The notes under the pieces were generated by a model. The model did no database searches. It was not told where the DNA came from and saw nothing but the letters and a program-made list of their open reading frames with translations. Of a DNA stretch of 64,000 bases, positions 10,053 through 19,970 are shown one piece after another; position 1 is the first letter of the stretch, and every line of letters begins with the position of its first letter. The translations under genes and the position numbers were made by a program. Source of the DNA: Gnetum montanum (taxonomy: Eukaryota > Streptophyta > Gnetopsida > Gnetales > Gnetaceae); NCBI GenBank assembly GCA_015680685.1, contig MNCI01035320.1, positions 1 to 64,000 of the forward strand, in the 5' to 3' direction.

Positions 10053-10997
10053 TTATCCTTGTAACCCGCGTAATTGCTTGAGATCTGTGGGAGGCATTAA
10101 CTCGACAATGCCTTTGACCTTATCAGGGTCTACTCGTATGCTGGTTTCTGACACCACAAACCCCAATATGCGTCCGATTTTGACTCCGAATACACACTTC
10201 TTTGGGCTGAGCGGGAGGTCGTATTTGGAGCATCTTTTAAGGACTAACTCCAGGTCCTCTGAATGATCTTTTGATTTCATAGACTTAACAGCTATTTTAT
10301 CAACATAATCATTTAGTCTTCCTAGGAAGTAATCACTAAAGATGTATGCCATAGCCCGTTGATACGTCGCTCCGGTGTTTATCAAATGAAAAGGCATCAT
10401 GGTATAGCAAAAGGTCCCCCAGAGCATCATGAATGTTATGGTCAATTGATGTTCTGGGTTGATGCGAATCTGATTATAGCCTGAAAAGTCATCCATGAAG
10501 GATAGAAGCACATGGCCAGTTGTTATATTGACTAGTTGGTCGATACTCAGTAGTGGAAAGTTGTCCTTAATTGTGGCTTTGTTTAAGTCTCGGAAGTCGA
10601 TACAGATGCGTATATTTTCAGTCTTCTTTGGGATAGCTACAATGTTAGATACCCAATCCGAGTAATCGACCGTGCAGATGAAACCAGCCTGATACAGTTT
10701 GGTGATCTCATCACGCACTGCTAGCATGATTTTTGGTTTGATTTTTCGTGCTTTTTGCTTAATTGCTTTGATATGTGGGTCTAAGATTATGTTATGTTGA
10801 ATTAACCTAGGATCTAGTCCCAGCATGTCTTCGTATGACCATGCAAATACCGTGACGTTGTCCTGGAGGACCTGTTTTATAGAGTCATGCATTTTTTGGT
10901 CTAGTAGAGAACTAACCTTAAGAGTTTTGGACTCACCTTTATGCGTAACGACAGAAACCTTGCTGAGGGGGTCTTCGGTTATGTCTCCAGCCTCCAT
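10053..10997 (-). pseudogene. Reverse transcriptase of element 1
   Basis: This 314-aa frame covers most of a Gypsy RT: ICIDFRDLNKAT, a palm motif Ser-Phe-Met-Asp-Asp-Phe-Ser-Gly-Tyr-Asn-Gln-Ile, Met-Pro-Phe-...-Gly-Ala-Thr-Tyr-Gln-Arg, and the catalytic box, which reads Tyr-Val-Asp-Lys in place of Tyr-Val-Asp-Asp. Replacement of the second Asp should abolish polymerisation. The Leu-Ser-Pro-Lys-Lys-Cys-x-Phe-Gly thumb motif is intact. Confidence 0.9.
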
Positions 10998-11361
10998 GTC
11001 TAGCGTGCGTGTCGATTGTTATGGCCATTCTAGAGATGTTTCCGATGTGGCTATGGTTACGTCATCAAGGGAAGGGTTAGTTTCTACTAGCATAAAATCG
11101 AATTGCCTAACTACTCTCCCGTATGGACCTGTTAAAGTCAGGGGTGTTGAAAAAGTTGCGTCCATTTTCCAACCGTCCTGCAAAATTGCCAAATGCATAA
11201 ATGATTAGGAGAAAGCATGATGTGGTGTTGTCAAGCGTGAAACGTTGACTGAATTTTGAATATTGTGAACAACCTATAATTAATGCTACCCGATTACGAG
11301 GCGATAAGGTGTGGTAGTTTAACGTCATTTTGGATAGTGGCGCATGCGATATCTGCTGCAT
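10998..11361 (-). pseudogene. Pol segment upstream of RT in element 1
   Basis: Minus-strand reading continues upstream of the RT frame across stops and frame changes. One stretch (near 11160-11000) reads Thr-Pro-Leu-Thr-Leu-Thr-Gly-Pro-Tyr-Gly-Arg and joins in sense to the RT N-terminus. It marks the near edge of pol; the antisense gene's putative promoter begins about 90 bp further right. Confidence 0.5.
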
Positions 11362-11452
11362 TAATGCCTTGATTTTTGGGTTCCATCTTATACTGATACT
11401 AGCATTTAGGAAAGTCCCATTTTAATCGGGCCTCAAGTCGGTTAATTTTTCA

Positions 11453-11460
11453 TATAAGTA
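11453..11460 (+). promoter_or_regulatory. Possible TATA box of the antisense gene
   Basis: TATAAGTA lies 139 bp before the first good plus-strand ATG (11592) in the gap between pol and the antisense gene. It is a motif match only; spacing is plausible for a short 5' UTR. Confidence 0.35.
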
Positions 11461-12002
11461 GGCAGTATTTTTTGAAAACAGGTTGTTGGCTGTCGCAAAT
11501 GTGAATTCTCAGCAGTCGTAGAGAGAAGAAGAAAGAGCAAGAGATTGCAGCGTGTTATTTGCAAAGGCGTGAAGGTGTGAAGACTGCAACAATGGCACCG
11601 AAAGTAAGAGGGAAGAACGAAAAATTGGCCAAGAGGTACAAGGAAGCCTGCAGCGTGCTTCGTAGGCTTTGGTTGAAGTGAGGGATGTGGCTCCCCTGAA
11701 TCGGTAGGCCATCCCTGGCTTGTTTGTGTTGCTTTCTGTCATATGCTTCTTCTTTGCGATGTTTATTTTTTTCTTTGTATCACTCTGCGTAAATTAGAGT
11801 TTTAGGCCATCGACCCCGCATTACAACGAGGGTTTATACAATAGGATTGCGTCTATCGTCGCTGTCAGGGACAAACCTTGTGCTTTCATAAGGGTTTAGG
11901 CGATTTTGGCTGTGTAGCTAGCGCATAATTTGTAAATTTTCTATAATTTAAGCATGCAAATCTAAATCTAGATATTAATGTGTTTATTATTTTCTTTGTA
12001 CA

Positions 12003-12620
12003 GTATCATGTTAAAACCCGTGTTAATCGTCTTAGATATAGTCGGGGTTTTATGCTGTATAAACCCGATCGTACCGAATGTTCCTCCCCCTCAGACTCAG
12101 TTGCATGGGAGGGCCATATGGTTTCGAAAGGGTGCGCTAGAGTTTCTGCAGTTTTTACTGCATAACTACAGCATTATTGTATGGTCACACCTATCGGGAG
12201 ATATTGCTGGCGCCATTTTGGAACACCTATTAGTGGGTTCTATGCAAGGAATCCTGGCTTTCTTGACAGACAGGGCTATCGACACTGGTCGTCCCCAGGA
12301 CCGTGAACTTAGCGCCAGAGGGCTAAGGCACTTGAGCTGGATCTGGAAAATGGCCAGGTTTAGCTGTTACCATGCGTACAACACTTTGTTCGTGGCCCAT
12401 CCTGTCTCAACTTATTTTTAGAACCCACCAGGCACAGTTTATTACTCAGGTAGGTAAGTGGTTTTACTAGCGGTATTGTCAATATGTTTCTAATGCCTAG
12501 ATTTGTGAAGCGTATGATAATAATGCGTCATATGATACAGGTTTTTTATTAATGACAAAGGATTAGTGGGCAATGGTGATACATTAACTTGGACCGAGAT
12601 AACGATAAAGGAGTTTACCT
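12003..12620 (+). pseudogene. FCP1/NIF-like HAD phosphatase domain of the antisense gene
   Basis: After a pyrimidine-rich ...TTTGTACAG acceptor the frame reads Lys-Pro-Val-Leu-Ile-Val-Leu-Asp-Ile-Val-Gly-Val-Leu-Cys, matching the FCP1/NLI-interacting-factor start, where the family has Asp-x-Asp-Gly. Next come Phe-Arg-Lys-Gly-Ala-Leu-Glu-Phe-Leu (family Arg-Pro-Gly-x-x-Glu-Phe-Leu), Ile-Ile-Val-Trp-Ser, and a Tyr-Asn-Thr-Leu-Phe-Val-Ala-His-Pro segment where the family has Asp-Asp-Ser-Pro, then Asn-Pro-Pro-Gly-Thr. In plants these proteins dephosphorylate other proteins. Here the second catalytic Asp is Val and the C-terminal Asp pair is lost, so it would be a pseudo-phosphatase. A stop at 12419 and a likely intron at about 12452-12541 interrupt it. 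Confidence 0.6.
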
Positions 12621-12899
12621 CCACCAGTAATGTACACGCCGGTGTAATGGGGCAGATGTCCTTTGAGATCCATGAGTATCCCACCCGTTATGCTGATTCT
12701 TTCTAGAATTGTCAGAACCTCGGGTGGTTACATGAAGAATGGACTTTGGACCCGCCCCTTACCATCACGGATGTGCAGAGGAAACTTCTTCCATTTCCTT
12801 TGCCATTTGGCCCTGGTAAGCTTTTGTTACTATTGTTATTTACATAATATTATATTGTTTTTGGTTTATTTTTGAAATGTAGCGTAATAGTGTTTTCTC

Positions 12900-14265
12900 T
12901 ACTTAGACATGTGTCTTGTGTTGTTCAGTCAGGGAATCTCGGGAGATTATCACTACAATTTTTGGCCGCGAGGCGAATACCCTCCTTTTCCGCTATGGTG
13001 ACATTAAGGAGGCACAACGCTAGCTCGGCCACACGGCGACCCCAGTTGCGTTGGTCACCAAGGTGCGGGAAGCGAAGCTAATGTATTTATTTCTCCCCAT
13101 GACCCCTGATGTCCCTGCCAGCGAAATGTTAACCCTAGTTAACTCCTTCAGCGAGAGGGCTGAGCGTTTTTGCACTCGCGTGCATCATGTTTGCTGACCT
13201 CTTCGACGTCCCTTCTGATGGTCTTCCCATAGAGGAGAGAGCAAGGAGGAGCCTCAAATGTTAGGAAGAGCTGGAGGAGTGGCTGGGGACCAAGAAGAAA
13301 CCCAAGGGGATCCCTTGCGAAAAGATCGAACAAGAAATTGCCAAGACTGTTTATCCTCTCTTCTTGGCCCGGGCTTTCCCCAAAACACTCTCACAGGGGA
13401 GGTTCTTTACCATAGAATAGGCCCGTATCATGAGGGAGGTTATGGAGGAAGGGACCCAGTTCGACTAGGCAAGCTATTTTGCTGAGGGGTTATGCATTGA
13501 AATGGTTAGGCTCTGCCAGAAGCTTGAGTCTCATTTCAATGTGCACTTCGCCTTCTTCATAGCTTGCCTCCGGTGTTTTTCCGAATTTTTGGTTGTCCAA
13601 AGGAATGGGGTCTGAGTGTAGCAAGACCGAGACCAGCTATCCAAACTTTGGATTTTCCATATTTTTGGCACTACCCGAGGACAGGATCCTCCAGAGGGAA
13701 TTGGGGAGTCTCAATCTATAACGACAAGGGATTTGGTGGCTCCTTGAGTATGGGGCACTGACAGTGTAGGTGGGGTGATTCCCACTTACACTAGTGACGC
13801 GTCGTGGGAAAAGTGCCTAGCGACAGAGATTGTGGACATCTCAGTCCAACACAAAAGGCCTCGCCTAACCAAGGCCCTTGTGGAACCAGCAAGTAGCACG
13901 GGCAGGATAGTGCAAGTCAGAGTTCAGCGGAGTAAACCTCCACTTGGTAAGTGTAGAGACATAGTGGAAGTCATGGCAATTACCGTATTACGCAACTTTA
14001 TTCGAGGTATTTTGAATCGTTTAAATGCGTTATGTGATATGAATAGCAAGACTTGTGGATCAGTTGACCCTTGAAATAGGGGCAGTGATATTACGGAGTG
14101 GGGAGGGGGCCCCAGTTTTGGAAGAGGAGGCCCCGGCTGTTAGAATAAGTGATGCACAGACCCTTGTGCGTGAGGAGAGAGAGGAGGAGGAAAATGTTGA
14201 TGCACCTCCCACTGTAACCGGTAGAGGTAATGAGTGTATTAAAAATTTTAAGGAGTTTTGTTAAT
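12900..14265 (+). pseudogene. Unrecognised middle region of the antisense gene
   Basis: Plus-strand blocks with amino-acid composition of real protein run through frameshifts. One (12930-13190) contains Phe-Arg-Tyr-Gly-Asp-Ile-Lys-Glu-Ala and Leu-Phe-Leu-Pro-Met-Thr-Pro-Asp. One (13190-13560) is rich in Glu/Lys and has in-frame TAG at 13262, 13418 and 13466. One (13775-13950) carries a basic His-Lys-Arg-Pro-Arg patch. One (14055-14264) is strongly acidic. I do not recognise the family. Likely introns precede 12930 and follow about 14225. Confidence 0.45.
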
Positions 14266-14573
14266 AATTAGAAGTTTTAACTTAATTACGCTACGGATGA
14301 ACAAGATGCATCCACGTCTGCTGTTGTAAGCAGAGCATGGGGAGAATATCCTGACAAGTTTACCTTCATGGAAGGTGTTGTCAGCGATATGATCGAGCGT
14401 CTCAAGCGCGTCGATCCTGGAGCTGATATGTTGCAGCTATAATAGACTTATTTTACTACAAATTTGTAATGTTTTACTTACACTGGATACTGTTTGCTAT
14501 CAGGAGCTCGCCTTCGATAGGATCCTACAAAGCCCATTGACCTGGACACAACGGAGCCTTCATCGAGGCGGTC

Positions 14574-15317
14574 GTGCCATGCAACATTTATGAGGAAATG
14601 CGTAAATGTGCATTACGCTCGACACATTCCTTGTGGGAGAGTCAGAGTATCAATGAAGACCTCTGGAAGAGACTGCAGAGGTCAGTGAAGGAAAGGGTGT
14701 CTCTGACCAAAGAGGTCGGAGACCTACGATCGCGGTGTGAATTCCTACAGGCACGGGAAACAGGAGATGGAGACTAGCGCACGACTGTTATTAACTATGC
14801 TCGCTATTGGACTGTAGTTAGGAACAACGTGCAAACCAGTCGAGAGCTGGTGGAGCAGAGGATGCAGATAGAGCTGTTGGCCCAGAAAAGCCAAGACTGG
14901 AAGGAGTTTTGCGCAAGTGTGCAAGGGTGGCGGCAGAAGGAGAAAGATCATAAGCATCTATATAAGCGAGAAAGTCTCGCTTATCATCAGCATTATAGAG
15001 ATTCTGTCATCGAAGCTCAATCCTTGCGGGTATTCCGCGATGTCATTGGTGCATCCAAAGCCTTTGAGAAGTTCCAGGAGCAGGTGACCGTAAGCGCATC
15101 CCCAGAAAGAGAAATTGCTCTTCCTGGGGGCGAGACTACAGTCCCTACCTTCTTCCCTGAACCACCCTGATGGACTAGTGTGGAGAAGGGGAAAGTAAAA
15201 TTTGGAACTAATCTAGGGGATGGTGTGTGGTCTGAATTAACTAAGGATGAAATTATGCAGCGCCTATGGGTCAGTTTAGATCAGCTCCCCTTTTCTGCAG
15301 AGGCAGGACCATCGCGA
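14574..15317 (+). pseudogene. Coiled-coil exon of the antisense gene
   Basis: One reading frame runs 248 codons with only two stops (TAG at 14775, TGA at 15168). It is rich in Glu, Lys, Arg, Gln and heptad-spaced Leu/Val, for example Leu-Trp-Lys-Arg-Leu-Gln-Arg-Ser-Val-Lys-Glu-Arg-Val, indicating a coiled coil from about residue 15 to 170, then a Pro-rich turn. An acceptor-like CTATCAG lies at 14497-14503 and a consensus donor GTAAGT at 15318. Confidence 0.6.
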
Positions 15318-15395
15318 GTAAGTTTGGGTGTTATTGAATTCAAATTTTCGGGTTTATCCTATGGTGACTTTTGTTGATGTATTTACTATATATAG
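15318..15395 (+). other. Probable spliceosomal intron in the antisense gene
   Basis: A 78-bp T-rich segment starts GTAAGT and ends TATATAG. The flanking plus-strand frames join in sense: Gly-Pro-Ser-Arg before it and Val-Pro-Arg-Val-Asp-Glu-Glu after it. It is the cleanest intron in the locus and supports transcription from the plus strand. Confidence 0.6.
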
Positions 15396-15630
15396 GTACC
15401 AAGAGTGGACGAAGAAGGTAAACAGGGTGGTGAGCAAGTACAGGAAGACGAGCATAATGACGAAGACCATCCTCTTGTATAGCCAGTGTTAGAGTAGGGA
15501 CCTCGTGAAGATGATATTCCTCATAAAGGAATACCTTCTAGAAGGGACAGCCCACTTGAGGATGATTTATCAGGCTTAGAGCCGGACCTGAGGGATACGG
15601 GTGACAGTGGTACCTGGGGGAATGCGTAAT
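15396..15630 (+). pseudogene. Acidic C-terminal exon of the antisense gene
   Basis: This frame is rich in Asp and Glu (Glu-Asp-Glu-His-Asn-Asp-Glu-Asp, then Leu-Glu-Asp-Asp-Leu-Ser-Gly-Leu-Glu-Pro-Asp) and ends at a stop in GCGTAA near 15630. Two in-frame TAG codons (about 15479 and 15494) break it. No domain is recognisable. Confidence 0.5.
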
Positions 15631-15825
15631 TGTTCTTTACGCGTGATTTTATTGATTAGAATTGAACAATGATTATATGAATGTTGGAAAGGTTGACTAT
15701 AAGATCTTCTGTATGAATTTAAATGTTATTATTATTTTTTCTATTTTTATGTCTTTATGCATGCAAAGCGTAAGCGAAATTGTTAAAGGCTGTGGATAGT
15801 TTGCGTTGCTGTAGAATGGAATTGT

Positions 15826-15981
15826 TAGTTTAAGGCCTTCGCGGGCTGCCAGATAGCGTTTGCATAAGATACAAGGTAGTTTTAGGCCATTGCGGGCTAG
15901 CACTAGTTTTAGGCCATTGCGGGCCTTTGCTAGTTTTAGGCCATTGCGGGCCGCTGCTAGTTTAAGGCCGTTGCGGGCCAT
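15826..15981. repeat. 27-bp tandem array between the antisense gene and protease
   Basis: The unit TGCTAGTTTTAGGCCATTGC followed by GGGCC repeats five times; the last four lie at 27-bp spacing. The first part, GCTAGTTTTA, equals the start of the unit in the 7176-7662 array, so the arrays look related. On the minus strand the unit stays open and reads a nine-residue repeat, Ala-Arg-Asn-Gly-Leu-Lys-Leu-x-x. A degenerate single unit lies at about 11790 on the far side of the antisense gene. Confidence 0.85.
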
Positions 15982-15984
15982 GGT

Positions 15985-16330
15985 GTAAGTGTGGGAGTGT
16001 AACTGATGACAGCGTACGTTTCTACGCGATTGCATCAAAGTGACTAATAGCAATCAAAGAGTGTAAATTGCGTAAAAATGAGGAATGTAAATAGCGTAAT
16101 AGACAGAAAGCATAAATACATGTACATAGAAAACTATCAATCGAATTCGATAAGCGTAAGTGGCAAACTAGTGGAAGCATAGCAATGCGCGTGAATGCCA
16201 CTCAGATCAATCGCTAATTCGCAATTGTTTCTTGATGGCCTTTACGTTTAGTGATGCGTAAGGGTGTGGAGATTTGTGACCTACCTCCTCCATACCACCA
16301 TCCTGAAATGGTAGGTTGACCTAGGCTAGA
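15985..16330. other. Non-coding spacer between tandem array and protease
   Basis: Contains scattered GCGTAA motifs like those of the element's LTR, and no frame I can assign. Confidence 0.4.
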
Positions 16331-16399
16331 CTGTCATCATTCGTTTTGGTTTGTTCAGGGATTCGAGGATGGGTCTGATCATCGGATGTTTCTATCTCC

Positions 16400-17138
16400 G
16401 AACCCCGTTCTTCTTTGATATTGTTGACAGTCCTGGGATTGATTTCGTCATCGCGTATTACAACCTCCCCCCTGCGTAGGGTAGGTGTATCTCCTAGTGT
16501 ATTGGTGACAAAATTGCCTTTAGTTGGGCTAACCAGGACCTTCCTAGAATTAAGTTGAAACTAGGCATCTCCTCGACAACGAGGAATGTAGCATCTGTTG
16601 GGAATTGATCCCCTGCCACAAATTCGATGCGCACCGTCCCCTTGACTTGAACCCGTGCTCCGTTGAACTACTTTACACACGTTGTCATTGTGGAACTGAT
16701 TTGGTCAACTAGACCCAACCTATCCACAATGGGGTAAGGGACGACATTTGTAGCCACGCCGTCATCCACGTGCACCCTCTGGATCTGATATTGGCCAACC
16801 CGGATGGTGATAAACATGGGTTCAGTTGTCACTTGACCTTTCTCAGGATCATCTTTAATGGATTCGTCATGAAAGGTCAACGAGGTAGGTTTAGGTCGCT
16901 TAGCATCAGAGGGAAACATGACAACATGTATCACTTCCTCCTCCACTGGTAAGCTTTCATTCATAGGTATGGATGTTAGCATACGGACAATGGCCTCATG
17001 GTGTTTTTGAGACGTCATGACCAGGTCGTAGAGGCTTAACGTTGTGTTTTTCTGTTTTAGAGCCTGCTTGACCTGTGTAAATGTGTCGAGGAGGTCCCGT
17101 TCTCTGCTGGGTTGTTTATCCCCTCTGTCTTCTTCCAT
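16400..17138 (-). pseudogene. Aspartic protease region of element 1
   Basis: In the 17138-16668 frame the active-site region reads Val-His-Val-Asp-Asp-Gly-Val-Ala-Thr-Asn-Val-Val-Pro, comparable to the Asp-Gly-Gly-Ser-Ser-x-Asn-Val-Leu of plant Gypsy retropepsins. A TAG stops the frame near 16668, but the same frame continues to Asn-Leu-Ile-Leu-Gly-Arg-Ser-Trp-Leu near 16545, the conserved C-terminal retropepsin motif. It matures the Gag-Pol precursor in active elements; here one nonsense codon cuts it in two. Confidence 0.75.
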
Positions 17139-17175
17139 TCGCCCTAAGAGACGAATCTACTAAGGCAGAATAGCA

Positions 17176-17991
17176 TCAGTCAGAGAGTTGTGTTTTTTCC
17201 TGCTGAGGGGAGGTAACTGCGTTTCTGTACCCTTGTCTTGCCCAGAAGGCATAGATGCAGGGATAGAGCCCAAGGGCCTGGGGCTTAGGGAAGCCTAGCG
17301 TAACGTGGTTTTTGGCCGCATTAATGGACACATCTCCTTCCCTTTGTTTATTGGGTGGTGATGGATGGTTTTGGTTAGAGGTTTGCCCCTGCGTAAAAGG
17401 AGTAGTCGGTGGTTTTGGTACTCTGAGGATGAAAGGTGCTTTAGATGTAGGCACAAACATGGCTGCGGTTTTACTGTTAGTGTGAGGCTGAGTTAAATCT
17501 GGAGAAGGTGCCTGAATGACAAAGGACGGCCTCGAGACACCACTGGCTGCCGGTGAAAAGCCTGTCCCCCGAGGTGAACTGGTAGGCACGCGTAAAATAA
17601 AGGGCTGTTTAAGCAGTACCTTCCCTTCACTGTTTGTACTCACCACATTGATTGTGTAGGGTGCGTTATTTTCATTTAACGAATCCTTATACACGTGCAA
17701 CACTTGGTTTTTGGGACAGGTTGGACTACTGCCATCTAGTTTCAGGGAACCATCGTCGATCATGCGTTGAATGTCGTCTTTCAGTGCCCAGCAATAATCT
17801 GTGTTGTGACCACACAACTGGTGGTAGTCACAGAAATGGTCCAGCCTGAAAGACCTTGGAACTGGTGGTTCATCAGGTAGGGCTAAAGAAGGGTTCTTCA
17901 GTAGTTCACAATGATGCCTGTGATGCTTCAGAGCTTCTTCGAATACCTTCTTAGTCTGGATGTATCCTGCCCCTAATAGTTGTTTCAGCAA
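17176..17991 (-). pseudogene. Gag C-terminal part with zinc-knuckle-like motif, element 1
   Basis: This 271-aa frame carries Cys-Asp-Tyr-His-x-x-x-Gly-His-x-Thr-x-Tyr-Cys-Trp-Ala-Leu near residue 55-72, the Tat/Retand-type knuckle that follows the gag core. A Pro/Ser-rich linker follows, with Pro-Phe-Ile-Leu-Arg-Val-Pro occurring at least twice. Confidence 0.75.
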
Positions 17992-18047
17992 TTTCGAATG
18001 TTTTACATGCAGGCCTGTATACTTTGAGCGATCTTTACGCTCAAAGT

Positions 18048-19067
18048 TTAGCTTTGGCTGGGGGGCCTTTCAGGGGCAACTATGTCTTGCCTGGTGCTTC
18101 TCGCACTAGTCGTGGTTTCGGGAGATGCCGTGAGTGCCTTCTTATTTTTGTTCTTAGTGCCTTCAGCCAGCACAACTACCATATTCGTTGTTGTTTTACC
18201 TTTGTCCTTGCCTTTGTTGTTAGCGTTTTTATATGCGACATACGCCAGGTCTTTGTTGGCCTCTGCAGCATCCTGAATGCTCTTATTTTGGGCAAAAGCT
18301 TGATGTAAGGAGCTAGGAGAAAGGTAGTACAGCTTAGACTTGATGAATTCGTTAACCGCTCCTTTGAAAATGGCTAGCAAATGGGCCTCCGCGATTGGTT
18401 CATGGATTTCGTTCAAAGTAGCACTCCATCGCTGTATAAACTTTTGGACTAGTTCGAGCGAGTCTTGTTTCACTCCCATAAGTTGATCTAATGTGACGTC
18501 CGGCTTTAGGTTGTATTTAAAGTAAGTTACGAATTGTGTCAGAAGCTCTTCCAAGGTTGAAATGGAAGGGTGAGGGAGGGCTCGATACCAATCCAAAGCT
18601 TTCTTTGCCAGAGACATTGCAAAGACACGGATGATTGTATGAGGCCATTGTTGTAGCAACAAGGATTCAGATCTAAAGGTAACCAGATGTGCGTTAGGAT
18701 CTCCCTCCCCATTATATTTAGTGAAGTGGGGTAAGGACATCCCCAGGGGCAACGACAACATGGAAACCGCTAGACTAATGGGATCATCCTGATAGAAATC
18801 CATGATCTGTATAGTGTCAGAGCCAGCAGCCTTAAGGCGTCTAACCTCCTCGGCGAGGGTCTGAATAAGTAAGAAAGCTTGATCTAAGCCTATTGATGAA
18901 GATGTTTGTACAGGAGGAGCAGGGGGTTGACCTGAAAGAGTGGTGCCAGGTAGTGGAAATGAAGGGATGACTTGGCTGATAGGTGGTGCAGCAGGGACTA
19001 TCCCCACAGACGGAGCTACTTGTGGAAACCACCATCCACCAGGTTGAGCAGAGGGATTGGCTATCAC
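18048..19067 (-). pseudogene. Gag capsid core of element 1
   Basis: This 339-aa frame begins with a Pro-rich stretch and then contains a Retrotrans_gag domain: Ala-Lys-Lys-Ala-Leu-Asp-Trp-Tyr, a Leu-Glu-Glu-Leu-Leu-x-x-Phe-Val-x-x-Phe segment and an Asp-Gln-Leu-Met-Gly-Val-Lys-Gln motif. The C-terminus is Lys-rich. Upstream and downstream gag frames lie on the same strand, split by stops. Confidence 0.85.
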
Positions 19068-19970
19068 CGGGTGCGTAGGAAGATTGTAAGGGTATTATGG
19101 GACATGCATCGTGGGTGCGGCTAAGGGTTGCACATCGTATAACGTGGATTGATTAAGTGAGATGGGTGGGATTCACTGAGCAGCCATGGGTTGTTGAATG
19201 GATTGCTGTGATTGAATAGTGGGTTGCCTTATAGGGGGCGGCAACACAAAGGTTTGCACCAGATTTTGTGTTGAGCGGGTTGTAGGCATGGCATGAGGTT
19301 GCGCTTGGTGGATGTAATAGGATGTGGTGGACGCAGGTACCACCGATGGAATACTGATTACCCATGGTGATGAGACTGCCCCCATGTTGTTTTGGGATGG
19401 TACTTGCACCTATAGGACTGATGATTGCGTAGTGGCCTACAGGATGACAGGAATGTGGGTTTGAGCGGTCATGGCTGGATTAAGGTGGGCGGCTTCTCCT
19501 GTGAGAGGAAACAAGGGATTTATATATGTATGTCGACTTCTCCTGTAAGTTCATCTTACTCCTCCTCCCCATTCTAAGGTTCTAGCATGGATTGCGTAGC
19601 CTGACTCTTAGCCATGACCAATTGGGTCAGGATTTCGTGATAATGCTCAGTTAGGGGGATAATGTCATAAGCGGTGGGGGTAAAATCTTGACCCCCTCTG
19701 TGGACTAGCTCAAAATTTCGTTTCTCTTCGATCTCGACTCAGCTAAGAGCAAGATTTGCCTGGATCTTGACGTAGATGAAATTATATTCCTCAGGGGTCA
19801 CGACGGTGAATACGGGATCTTTGCCCTGCAATCTTAATGAACGGCGCGACGGTCCCTGAAGTCCTACAACACCAGAAGCTGGCCCGGTGGCGGCGATGGG
19901 ATTCACAAATGTGGCACCCGAATCGGTAGTGGTCATGGCAGCTATGGTTGCGTATACAACATCCATTGAT
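19068..19970 (-). pseudogene. Gag N-terminal region of element 1, interrupted
   Basis: A frame starting at ATG 19966 reads 75 residues including Ser-Leu-Arg-Leu-Gln-Gly-Lys-Asp-Pro, then breaks. A Gln/Pro/Thr-rich low-complexity stretch (19409-19173) follows in sense up to the gag core. It is the likely true start of the polyprotein, with several stops. Confidence 0.55.

Larger units (their letters stand above)
11592..15630 (+). pseudogene. Multi-exon antisense gene inside element 1 (HAD-like, unknown middle, coiled coil)
   Basis: Plus-strand coding blocks follow one another across 4 kb, opposite to gag-pol. The first exon candidate begins MAPKVRGKNEKLAKRY at 11592. A HAD phosphatase-like domain (12003 to about 12620), an unrecognised middle part (12900-14260), a coiled coil (14574-15317) and an acidic tail (15396-15630) follow. 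Blocks are separated by sequence with intron-like borders, clearest at 15318-15395. About eight in-frame stops, seven of them TAG, show decay. Tat/Ogre/Retand elements are known to carry extra and sometimes antisense ORFs, but usually between pol and the 3' LTR; here it lies between protease and RT. It could be a captured host gene or a lineage-specific ORF. Confidence 0.62.

Noticed and set aside
12490-12684. 64-aa minus-strand ORF
   Set aside because: Shadow of the plus-strand coding block of the antisense gene, which reads in sense with its neighbours.
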